DNA from: JANNAV01 sp031384695
GTDB taxonomy: Bacteria > Pseudomonadota > Alphaproteobacteria > Rhodobacterales > Rhodobacteraceae
Length of the DNA stretch: 40,603 nt
Assembly (NCBI GenBank): GCA_031384695.1
Contig: JANNAV010000331.1
Coordinates: forward strand, 1 to 40,603
Reading direction: 5' to 3'
Position 1 is the stretch's first letter, and every line of letters begins with the position of its first letter. A program made the translations under genes and the position numbers. The notes beneath the pieces were generated by a model. That model did not search any database, was not told where the DNA came from, and saw only the letters and a program-made list of their open reading frames with translations. Of this stretch, positions 25,776 to 32,589 are shown piece by piece.

Positions 25776-27312
25776 CATTGACCTTGCGCGGATTGCACCG
25801 CAGCCGACGGACATGAAGCGCAAGAGCTTGGAGCAGATGCGCGGCGGTCGCCCGCCTTTCTCCTACAAGCCCCTGCGCTCCTGCTACGATGACATCTTCA
25901 ACATCCACCCCGATCTCGACTTTGGGTCGGCACCTGCAACCTCGTGGGAAGTGATTGACGCGGAACTGGCAAAACGGTGCCGCACCGAGGTCGAACTTGT
26001 CCACAACCAGCGGGTTGCGCGAGGTCTGCATGACTTCGCGACGTCGGGCCGGGGGATCGGGCGGAAGCACGAGTTCTTTCCCCTTGCGATGGGTGCGGGC
26101 CGTAAGGTGACATTCTGGCAGTCGATGGTCATTGCCATTGACGATGAACCGCACGCTATCTTCATTGAACCGCGCCGGAACCTTGGGCTTGGCGCAGACG
26201 GGCGTAGGTTCGCATTCTCGATGATGCACGAGCGCATCCGGGCGGCTGACGAGGACTTCGCCGGGATCGGCCTTGCCATCGTCCGCTTCGATGATCCGAA
26301 CGAAGACCGCCGTGCTGCTCGCCTGTTTACTGACAAGGGCGTGATGCTTTACTCGCTGGACGAGTTGGAAAGCATGGTCGCATCCACCTACGACATGTGG
26401 CGCGATGTGCTTGAGGAACGGGAACGCGAAGCGCGTCGCCGCCCGACAGGCAACAGGCCCGCTTGGCATCTGATGCGGATCGCGATTGACCCAATCGCTG
26501 CGCCTATTGGCCTGCCCTCAGAAGAGCATGATGACTGGAAGTCTGTTCCCGACGGCTTTCTGCCTGCACTGGTTACGGCGAAACGGTTCCTAGCGCCGAA
26601 CGCTTCTTACCGCATTGAGGGGCATGTCGCGTTTCTCCACCACGGCAAGCTCTATGCGACCAATAACCATGTTGTCCTTGAGTTCGATCTTGGGCCGAAC
26701 GAACTTGCCGCTGCGGCCTTCGCACCGAAAGACATTGCCACACTAGCTGCCTTCGGCCCGCCGTCGGAAATGCGGGCGGACGCGGACACAACTGAGTTCC
26801 GCTGGGCCGACAAATCCACTTTCCTGATCGTCCACGCGGATGGAAGTGATCCTTCACGTTATGCGCGGCGGCAGTCGAACAAGTCATCAGACGTTCCCAG
26901 CCCAGTCGAAGTGGCCGGGACGCTTGAGTCAATGTGGGCTGAACCATCGTTCGACGTAACCGACGAATGGCGGCAGACTGTCCTTGCGACGTTCGGTCAG
27001 CAAAGCATCGGCATTCTTCATTTCAAGAAGACCCATGCGACCGCCGAGGTGCATGACAAAGACGGCCTCACTGCGACAATCGGAGTCGATCTTGGTGTTA
27101 CTGTGCCGGAGGCATCTCTAAGTTGTCGGGACTTTCTTGACGTTCTCAAGTTTGCGGACGCCATCGGGTTCAGCGATGTGGTACCCCGTCGCATGTCTTT
27201 CCGATTCGCGGGCGGTCGCGGAATCATCGCCGGGCAGAATGAAAATGAGCGAGGGGCATTTGTCGGTAGTCTAAACCTAGAACGCTTCATGCAAGCTATC
27301 ACCAAGGCTTGA
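25753..27312 (+). CDS. socB: SocB-like DNA-replication-inhibitor toxin joined to a beta-clamp-like domain
   Basis: 519 residues from GTG 25753, with AGGAGA eight bases upstream; this start gives MTIRPLPDIDLARIAPQP. Residues 1 to about 235 resemble SocB, the Caulobacter toxin that binds the DnaN clamp and blocks replication; gene order and overlap with socA agree. Residues about 265-519 look like two sliding-clamp domains: FLPALVTAKRFLAPN, then LHHGKLYATNNHVVLEFDL, a strand region near 355 and, as in a last clamp domain, SCRDFLDVLKFADAIGFSD with RMSFRFAGGRGIIAG. The linker is Arg/Glu-rich. An internal ATG at 26473 (residue 241) could start a separate clamp-like protein; a lost stop or frameshift could also have fused two genes. 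Both assignments rest on pattern only. Confidence 0.6.
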   Translation: MTIRPLPDIDLARIAPQPTDMKRKSLEQMRGGRPPFSYKPLRSCYDDIFNIHPDLDFGSAPATSWEVIDAELAKRCRTEVELVHNQRVARGLHDFATSGRGIGRKHEFFPLAMGAGRKVTFWQSMVIAIDDEPHAIFIEPRRNLGLGADGRRFAFSMMHERIRAADEDFAGIGLAIVRFDDPNEDRRAARLFTDKGVMLYSLDELESMVASTYDMWRDVLEEREREARRRPTGNRPAWHLMRIAIDPIAAPIGLPSEEHDDWKSVPDGFLPALVTAKRFLAPNASYRIEGHVAFLHHGKLYATNNHVVLEFDLGPNELAAAAFAPKDIATLAAFGPPSEMRADADTTEFRWADKSTFLIVHADGSDPSRYARRQSNKSSDVPSPVEVAGTLESMWAEPSFDVTDEWRQTVLATFGQQSIGILHFKKTHATAEVHDKDGLTATIGVDLGVTVPEASLSCRDFLDVLKFADAIGFSDVVPRRMSFRFAGGRGIIAGQNENERGAFVGSLNLERFMQAITKA

Positions 27313-27344
27313 CAGAAGATTCCAGCGAGGACTAGAATTCGCGC

Positions 27345-27992
27345 ATAACAACGCAACTCAACGAAGGGCTGTTCTATCATCCTGCGGGCACATCGCCCGA
27401 GGACGTCCTTCGTCGCTTTGCGGATGGCTCGTTCAACCCACGCCTCGATAACCCGTTCTTGCCGAAACTCGCTGCGATGGCGCAGCAGATGCAGGCCGTC
27501 ACGGAGCGGCGACTGAACCTCGAGGCACAGCAACGCGAGATTCCCCGCAAGCTGGCTGACTGCGCGCGTGACGCCGCAGACCTAATCGCCGAGTTTGCAG
27601 AACTGAAAGCGCACATGCAGCGTTTCGAGGAGACAGGCGAGATCGCCGACGTGCTGACCGACGCAGCTCAGGTTATCGCAGAGCAGAGCGCGGAACACCG
27701 TCGCAAAACCATTGCCGCCGTAGAAACCGAGTTAGAAGACCTTACCAAAGGCGCGATGGCCGCGTGGGAAGTCGAACGGAAATCGGCGAAAGGCAGCTAT
27801 GTCTTCGTGACGTTTAAACGCCTCGTGTCCGACTTCAACGCAGAGCCTGCACCTGCCCCTGAAAGCATCAGGGAAGCGGTAAAGGTGGCCGTCGAAAGCT
27901 ATCGCGGCGTCCGCGAGTTTGCGTTCCGCATCCATGCGGACATTCGTAAGTACGCCCATCACTTCACGCCTGGACAGGCGGCTGCACCTTGA
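27345..27992 (+). CDS. Unrecognised coiled-coil protein with no standard start codon
   Basis: The open frame runs from a TAG at 27333 to the TGA at 27990. Protein-like sequence begins at once (TTQLNEGLFYHPAGTSPEDV), but the only codon in the right place is ATA at 27345, one base away from ATG, with AGGA 14 bases earlier. The first usual start is TTG at 27459, which would remove 38 coherent residues. The middle (about 50-150) is rich in Glu, Ala and Lys heptads, likely a coiled coil; KGSYVFVTFKRLVSDFN is a more structured part. No family recognised. It follows socB by 32 bases and could belong to the same unit. Either a rare ATA start or a mutated start codon. Confidence 0.55.
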   Translation: MTTQLNEGLFYHPAGTSPEDVLRRFADGSFNPRLDNPFLPKLAAMAQQMQAVTERRLNLEAQQREIPRKLADCARDAADLIAEFAELKAHMQRFEETGEIADVLTDAAQVIAEQSAEHRRKTIAAVETELEDLTKGAMAAWEVERKSAKGSYVFVTFKRLVSDFNAEPAPAPESIREAVKVAVESYRGVREFAFRIHADIRKYAHHFTPGQAAAP

Positions 27993-28083
27993 TCGTTGAC
28001 GTGAACTCCGGGGCTGACCTTTGGAAGGTGTTCACAAGCGATCCGCTAGACGAGAACAAGGCCGGTGAACATGCGCTGAACTT
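27989..28083 (+). pseudogene. N-terminal fragment of a gene cut by the IS3 insertion
   Basis: TTG at 27989 overlaps the previous stop (TTGA) and starts MIVDVNSGADLWKVFTSDPL, about 31 codons of host-like sequence. It then runs straight into the left terminal repeat of the IS3 remnant at 28084. No continuation is found after the remnant, so the rest was deleted. Function unknown. Confidence 0.5.
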
Positions 28084-28134
28084 TGAACCGCCCCGGGTTT
28101 ACCGAAGGGCAAAACTCTCGGAGAATTGCCCATC

Positions 28135-28437
28135 ATGGAACAGACATCAAAGAAGAGAACCTCGAAGCCGTATTCTCCTGAGTTCCGCGAGCGCGCGGTT
28201 CGGCTGGCGATGGAACACCGCGATGAATATCAGAGCGAAGCTGCGGCGCTGACGGCGATTGCAGGCAAATTGGGCTGCTCGCCGGACAGTCTTCGCGTTT
28301 GGATGCGACAGGTCCAACGCGATGGCGGCGAACGGTCAGGCCAGACGACAGCTGAGAAGCTACGGATCAAAGAGCTTGAACGCGAGGTGCGCGAACTCAG
28401 GCAAGCCAATGAGATCCTGAAGAAAGCGTCAGCGTAA
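28135..28437 (+). CDS. IS3-family transposase OrfA (shortened)
   Basis: 100 residues from ATG 28135. KPYSPEFRERAVRLAMEH and AIAGKLGCSPDSLRVWMRQ form the helix-turn-helix, and TAEKLRIKELEREVRELRQANEILKKASA the leucine zipper, all typical of IS3 OrfA. The frame after the TAA at 28435 continues as FAQAELDRPFRK to a TGA at 28474 that overlaps an orfB ATG. That is the usual OrfA ending, so the TAA looks like a nonsense change in a Tyr codon. Confidence 0.85.
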   Translation: MEQTSKKRTSKPYSPEFRERAVRLAMEHRDEYQSEAAALTAIAGKLGCSPDSLRVWMRQVQRDGGERSGQTTAEKLRIKELEREVRELRQANEILKKASA

Positions 28438-28472
28438 TTTGCCCAGGCGGAGCTCGACCGCCCGTTCCGCAA

Positions 28473-28828
28473 ATGACTGCTTTCATTGAAGAACATCGCG
28501 AGATGTATGGGGTCGAGCCGATCTGCCGGACACTGCAGTTCGCCCCGTCCACTTACTATGACCGGCGTGCCATCATGCACCATCCTGACCGGGCCTCGGC
28601 CCGGGCCAAATCGGACGCCGCCCTGAGCGTCAAGATCGACGCGGCCTGGGATGCCAATCGCAAGCTCTACGGCGCGCGGAATTCTGGCATGTCCTGCGAC
28701 GGCAGGGTGAAGACGCCGCTCGCTGCACCGTGGAACGGTTGATGCGCCGCCTGGGCATCAGAGGGGTTGTTCGGGGCAAAAAGGTCATCACGACCAACCC
28801 GGACACCTCTCTACCGTGCCCGGACGAC
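28473..28828 (+). pseudogene. IS3-family transposase OrfB, frameshifted and truncated
   Basis: The N-terminus MTAFIEEHREMYGVEPICRTL and APSTYYDRRA match IS3 OrfB. At about 28680 one base is lost, after which the next frame reads WHVLRRQGEDAARCTVERLM, MRRLGIRGVVRGKK and PDTSLPCPDD. The sequence ends before the integrase core, so no DDE residues are present. Normal OrfB is roughly 280 residues; only about 118 codons remain. Confidence 0.85.
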
Positions 28829-29129
28829 ACGCGGAGGGTTGCGGTGTTGTGGTGTTCGACGCGAGTGATGGTCGCGATGGACCCGCTGAGGTAAGCTGTG
28901 ACGCTTTGACCCACGCCGCGAAATCGTCGCGGTGATATAGTACGACTTGCGGGAGCGGCTTAGAGAACTTCGAACCCCTCTGCGCCATGCGCAGGTTGGC
29001 CAGCGTCTCCTTCGAGATGCCGAGATATGTCGCGGCCTGATCGGGCTTGAGATACGGCGACGAGATGACTTCGATCTCGGATCGAATGATCTTCCGCAGC
29101 TTCTCGACGATTTCGTTGGACGTATCCAT
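28788..29129 (-). CDS. Excisionase-like HTH protein, C-terminus altered
   Basis: 113 residues from ATG 29129 with GAAGGTG upstream. SSPYLKPDQAATYLGISKETLANLRMAQRG and VVLYHRDDFAAWVKAS form the winged helix typical of MerR-type excisionases and AlpA-like proteins. The last 14 codons lie in the antisense of the IS3 remnant, so the natural C-terminus was replaced; the DNA-binding part is complete. It lies 137 bases after the integrase on the same strand, suggesting an int-xis pair that controls excision and perhaps represses its own promoter. Confidence 0.75.
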   Translation of the reverse strand: MDTSNEIVEKLRKIIRSEIEVISSPYLKPDQAATYLGISKETLANLRMAQRGSKFSKPLPQVVLYHRDDFAAWVKASQLTSAGPSRPSLASNTTTPQPSACRPGTVERCPGWS

Positions 29130-29266
29130 TTCGCTTCACCTTCTAGATCGGGGAGCGAGCTTGGTGCGGGTTGCTCTCGGTTGCTGGCTCGTGCATCCCG
29201 CGCGACGGTCCAGATTCGGTGTCCACCAGAGGACGGACACGATGCCCGCCCTTCGTATAGATTCGT

Positions 29267-30481
29267 TTATATCGCCTTTGCGTCCTGAAACGCGACCACG
29301 TTTGAAGGTGCAGGAGTGCAACGCGAGATGATGTAGGCAGAGATCTTGTTCGCCGCGATGCGCTGTGCGCCAATGTCGTCAATCTGACCGTAATGCCCGA
29401 GCATATCGACTTCGCCCGTCTTGAGGTTCTGACCGTTCAGCCAGCGCATCATGTACGGCGACGTTCCGACGACCATGCCCGTGTCATGCCACAAGTGGCG
29501 AAGATCACCGGGATTGGTGAGCGGGAGACGGTCCAGCGCGTCGAGATGCCCTTGCACGAGTCGCCCGTCTTTCCGCATCCGACGCAGCGATGGGAAAACA
29601 AAGTTGCACTGGCGCAGGTCGTGCAGTTGCCGCATCAAGCCCCATGAGTGATCGGACAGGGCAATCGTGCGGCCCTTCTCGTCACGCTTGATCCGTTCAT
29701 AGGTGATCGTGCCTTTTTCGAGATCGACGCGGTCCCACGTCATTTCGCGCAGGACGTTTTCCCGTGATCCCGTGTGCCATCGCAGCAACCAGCACAGGCG
29801 CTTGAACTCGTTCTTGATGCCGTCGATTTCTTTCAGACGATCTTCCCACTTGATCGTGCGGTCAAACTCCCGCGCCTCCATCTTGGTCTGCCCGCGTAGG
29901 CCGCGCGGCGGTGTCACGCCGGGAAACTCGTCAAACTTGAAGACGGCGCGGACGATCACATGCAGGCGCTGGGCGGCGTAGGGGTGTTCCGCCTGCAAGT
30001 TGTCCATCGCCTTCGATACGGCGCGACCGTCGATCTCGTTCAGCGGCTTGTCCTTCCACGTCGCGAAGTGCTTATCGACGGAGGCGCGGTAGTCCTTTGC
30101 CGTCTGTGCCTTCAACGGTGGGCGACCATTCTTTCGGTCAACGGCGTGGTAGGCGAGGTAGGCGTCAAGCTGGTGCGCGAACGTCGGAAGTGCAGCGACG
30201 GGTTCGGGCGCAGGCCGGTTCAATTCGCCACGGTCAATCTTGCCGATCTCGGCCTGCGCCTTCTCCCACGCGGCGTCGAGTTTGAACGCCGGGTAGCGTC
30301 CGAGTTTGACGGCGCGAGTCTTCTGCGCCTCAATGTCCCACTTTGACGCAAACCATGTCTTTGCGGTTTTCGTCACGCATAGGCGCAAGCCCGCGTACTT
30401 GTCGCCGTCGTGGGAGTACCACGTCGTTGCGCCGTGAGGGATCGCGGTTAGGTTCGTTTCGGTGAAGTGCGTCTTTGGCAT
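29267..30481 (-). CDS. int: Tyrosine-type site-specific integrase (DUF4102-type arm domain)
   Basis: 404 residues from ATG 30481, which is 136 bases from the right junction. The N-terminal part (GDKYAGLRLCVTKTAKTWFAS and KLGRYPAFKLDAAW, about 25-72) is the DUF4102-type arm-binding domain of tRNA-targeting integrases. A SAM-like core-binding domain spans about 100-190. In the catalytic domain Arg240 (HTGSRENVLREMTW) is clear. The second box reads NPGDLRHLWHDTG, so the usual His of HxxR is Gly325 while Arg328 is kept. LGHYGQ gives His363, and the only plausible nucleophile is Tyr383 (KISAYI), about ten residues later than usual. A divergent but intact enzyme. Confidence 0.9.
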   Translation of the reverse strand: MPKTHFTETNLTAIPHGATTWYSHDGDKYAGLRLCVTKTAKTWFASKWDIEAQKTRAVKLGRYPAFKLDAAWEKAQAEIGKIDRGELNRPAPEPVAALPTFAHQLDAYLAYHAVDRKNGRPPLKAQTAKDYRASVDKHFATWKDKPLNEIDGRAVSKAMDNLQAEHPYAAQRLHVIVRAVFKFDEFPGVTPPRGLRGQTKMEAREFDRTIKWEDRLKEIDGIKNEFKRLCWLLRWHTGSRENVLREMTWDRVDLEKGTITYERIKRDEKGRTIALSDHSWGLMRQLHDLRQCNFVFPSLRRMRKDGRLVQGHLDALDRLPLTNPGDLRHLWHDTGMVVGTSPYMMRWLNGQNLKTGEVDMLGHYGQIDDIGAQRIAANKISAYIISRCTPAPSNVVAFQDAKAI

Positions 30482-30508
30482 GGCGGCCTCGTTACAAGGG
30501 ATTTACAA
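30482..30508 (+). repeat. Right copy of the end repeat, overlapping the integrase leader
   Basis: CCTCGTTACAAGG followed by GATTTACAA matches 24988-25013 in the same orientation, with the sequence before it (GGCGG versus GCCG) also related. It directly abuts the integrase start codon, so a protein bound here would also block int translation or transcription. Confidence 0.6.
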
Positions 30509-30616
30509 TGCCAATATACCGCAGGTTGTGTCAGCTTGCCACCGGGACACCACATAAGAGACTGATTTTGTTAGGTGTTTACGTTCATATAGGTCAGCAT
30601 GAGTTACCTAAGCAGG

Positions 30617-30627
30617 CATTCGTAATG
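30617..30627 (+). repeat. Right attachment core (attR)
   Basis: CATTCGTAATG, identical to the left core. Just inside, TAGGT and ACCTA (about 30589-30610) form an inverted repeat that may be part of the integrase site. Confidence 0.85.
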
Positions 30628-30663
30628 ATGGGGTCGGGGGTCCGAGTCCCTTCAGCGGCACCA
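30617..30663 (+). pseudogene. 3' half of the disrupted tRNA-Thr(CGT) gene
   Basis: It begins in the anticodon loop (TTCGTAA, 30619-30625), then stem TGATG, variable GGGTC, T stem GGGGG/CCCTT, acceptor CAGCGGC (30653-30659), A and CCA. It pairs perfectly with the 5' half at 24895. The T loop reads TCCGAGT, with C at position 55 where essentially all tRNAs have U (pseudouridine); this fits decay after the gene was split. A T run follows (30666-30671), the old terminator. Confidence 0.93.
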
Positions 30664-30884
30664 ATTTTTTTCTTAATCCTCTGATGACATTGGAAAACCT
30701 TTGTAAACTACTGGTGGCCCCATACCGCCCTTGGCGGAAATCTGTTCAAGCTGGTCCAAGTTGCAAAATATCTGCCGAAACGTCGCGCAAGCAGTTAGAT
30801 GCCTGTCGCGCGCAGGGTCAACCCGGTGCCTATTGAATCTTTGCTGCAATGCGGCACCAATGGTTTGAAAAAGGAATGGAACAC
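30664..30884. other. Intergenic region between the split tRNA and the phospholipase gene
   Basis: It starts with a T run after the tRNA 3' half and has one small hairpin, CCGCC-CTT-GGCGG (30725-30737). The AT-rich part around 30765-30850 probably carries the promoter of the next gene. No coding frame seen. Confidence 0.5.
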
Positions 30885-32063
30885 ATGGGCAAGCCAACGG
30901 GCCGTCGTGATTCGGCAAAGCCGCCCGAAAAGATAGCGCTGGTCCTGCAGGGGGGCGGCGCGCTTGGCAGCTATCAGGCGGGGGTTTATGCAGCTTTGGC
31001 GGCTGCTGACTATCAGCCCGATTGGTTGGCGGGCATTTCAATCGGTGCCATCAACGCAGCCATCATTGCGGGCAATCCTCCCGAACGGCGGGTTCAACAA
31101 TTGCGCGCATTCTGGGAACAGATTACCGCCACGGCGGTTGGCTGGCCGTTGAGCGACGTTGCGGTTCTGGCACCATGGCACCAAAAGCTTTATGCGCAAG
31201 CAGCACTTATGTTTGGACAATCCGGCTTTTTTGCGCCCCGCAATGCACTTGAATGGATGTCGCCCACGCCTCCGATCAGCTTTTTCGATACGACGGCGCT
31301 GAAGGCCACGCTGGAAAATCTTGTCGATTTTGGCCGGATCAATGCCGGGTCCGAACCGCGGCTCAGCGTCGGGGCGGTCAATGTGCGGACCGGGCGCTTT
31401 GCATATTTTGACAGCACCAAGATCACCATCCGGCCTGAACATATCATGGCAAGCGGCGCCCTGCCGCCCGGTTTTCCGGCGGTCGAGATCGACGGCGAGC
31501 ATTATTGGGATGGTGGCATCGTATCGAACACGCCACTTTCCTATGTGCTTGACGAATTGCCGCGCCGCAGCCGGTTGACCTTTCAGGTCGATGTGTTTCA
31601 GGCTTTCGGGCAAGTGCCGACAACGCTGGAAGGGGTTGCCGAGCGCGAAAAGGATATACGCTTTGCCAGCCGCACCCGGATGAACACCGATATTTATGGC
31701 GAAAAGCACGCGGTAAGGCACGCCATCAACGCGCTGATCGAACTGTTGCCGCCCGAACTTGCCAAGTCACCGCAGGCGCGCAGACTTTACAAGTTGGGTT
31801 GCGTCACACAGATGGATATCGTGCAGTTGATTTACCGGCCGGATGCGCCGCAGGGTTCGCAAAAAGACTATGAGTTCAGCCGCTCCACAATGGAAGAGCG
31901 ATGGATGCAAGGAGAACGCGATGCCCGGCAGACCCTCGCGGTGGCACCATGGCTTGCGGCAAAGAGTGCAGAGGTTGGCGTGCGGGTGTATGATGTCGTG
32001 CATGATCAGATGGTGGCTGCGCGCGATGCCGTCGCCGATTTGGCCAAAGCGGCAAAGCACTGA
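30885..32063 (+). CDS. Patatin-like phospholipase (DUF3734 type)
   Basis: 392 residues from ATG 30885, nine bases after AAGGA; ATGs at 30876 and 30849 are possible but poorly placed. The oxyanion loop LQGGGALGSYQAGVY, the nucleophile Ser52 in AGISIGAINA and the dyad Asp209 in YWDGGIVSNTPL are complete. The C-terminal part (PARRLYKLGCVTQMDIVQLIYRP-like region, then DYEFSRSTMEERW) is the DUF3734 extension. Such proteins are serine lipid hydrolases; in other bacteria this subtype often accompanies polyhydroxybutyrate metabolism. No membrane helix is predicted. Confidence 0.93.
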   Translation: MGKPTGRRDSAKPPEKIALVLQGGGALGSYQAGVYAALAAADYQPDWLAGISIGAINAAIIAGNPPERRVQQLRAFWEQITATAVGWPLSDVAVLAPWHQKLYAQAALMFGQSGFFAPRNALEWMSPTPPISFFDTTALKATLENLVDFGRINAGSEPRLSVGAVNVRTGRFAYFDSTKITIRPEHIMASGALPPGFPAVEIDGEHYWDGGIVSNTPLSYVLDELPRRSRLTFQVDVFQAFGQVPTTLEGVAEREKDIRFASRTRMNTDIYGEKHAVRHAINALIELLPPELAKSPQARRLYKLGCVTQMDIVQLIYRPDAPQGSQKDYEFSRSTMEERWMQGERDARQTLAVAPWLAAKSAEVGVRVYDVVHDQMVAARDAVADLAKAAKH

Positions 32064-32212
32064 AAACGGTTGAGTTGAGCGGTTTGGCGGGTATCGTGGA
32101 ATTGCAAAACGGTAGCAGACAAACAGCCGTCACGAAGTTCGGAGTCCGGGGATAAGGGATGGTTTTGCATGAGAGGGCGTGGGCCTGAAAATGAGCCCAT
32201 CGGGGGGGTGCA

Positions 32213-32428
32213 ATGGTTGATCTCATCGTCACAGCGCTGTGGCTTTACCTTGGTATCGGTTCTGCCGTGGCGCTCGCCTTCGTGCTTTATGGCATCGACC
32301 GGATTGATGTGAAGGCACACGGGGCTTATGCCGTGCGGCCTTTGCTGGTGCCGGGTCTGGCAGTCTTGTGGCCAATCGTGCTGGTCCGGTGGGTGGCGCT
32401 GGCCCGCAAGAAGGAAAGCGACGAATGA
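32213..32428 (+). CDS. Small two-helix membrane protein
   Basis: 71 residues. Helices at about 3-26 (IVTALWLYLGIGSAVALAFVLY) and 41-60 (VRPLLVPGLAVLWPIVLVRWV), with a short basic/acidic tail KKESDE. No family recognised. The stop overlaps the next start as ATGA, and the three following genes also overlap, so it appears to be the first gene of a membrane electron-transfer operon. Confidence 0.75.
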   Translation: MVDLIVTALWLYLGIGSAVALAFVLYGIDRIDVKAHGAYAVRPLLVPGLAVLWPIVLVRWVALARKKESDE

Positions 32429-32589
32429 TCCGCAGCCAGCGGAAAACCCACGTTCAGGCATGGACCTGGCTTGCCCCGGTGTTGGCGCTGGCAATCGCGC
32501 TTATCCTGTCGCTGGCACCCGGCCCGGCTTATGAACGCGCGCCCGTCCGGTTAAGCCCTGCGCCAGTGCCTGAGGGTGGTGGCGGATGA
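32425..32589 (+). CDS. 54-residue single-helix membrane protein
   Basis: ATG 32425 overlaps the previous stop and the TGA overlaps the next ATG (ATGA at 32586). The sequence MIRSQRKTHVQAWTWLAPVL is followed by a helix to about residue 36 (ALAIALILSLAPG) and a Pro-rich tail. The tight overlaps on both sides support it as a real gene. No known family. Confidence 0.65.
   Translation: MIRSQRKTHVQAWTWLAPVLALAIALILSLAPGPAYERAPVRLSPAPVPEGGGG

Larger units (their letters stand above)
28084..28828 (+). mobile_element. IS3-family insertion sequence remnant
   Basis: The left end TGAACCGCCCCGGGTTTACC has the TG-starting terminal-repeat form common in IS3-family elements, followed by orfA and the first third of orfB. 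The right part of orfB (the DDE catalytic domain) and the right repeat are missing: OrfB-like coding stops being recognisable at about 28828, where the excisionase-like gene begins on the other strand. The element cannot move on its own. The insertion and the deletion at its right side removed part of the cargo. Confidence 0.85.
24924..30616. mobile_element. 5.7 kb integrative element inserted in tRNA-Thr(CGT)
   Basis: The element is bounded by the 11-base direct repeat CATTCGTAATG (24924-24934 and 30617-30627), which covers the anticodon loop of the target. Contents from left to right are an intact tRNA-Thr(CGT), a socA-like gene, a socB-like gene with clamp-like extension, a coiled-coil gene, a truncated gene, an IS3 remnant, an excisionase-like gene and an integrase. 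Both ends carry a related repeat about 60 and 110 bases inside the junctions. There are no structural phage, conjugation or replication genes, so it is a minimal integrative element, or one reduced by the IS-linked deletion. Confidence 0.9.

Noticed and set aside
29393..29651. Plus-strand open frames opposite the integrase
   Set aside because: They have no ribosome site, no recognisable domain and lie wholly within int.
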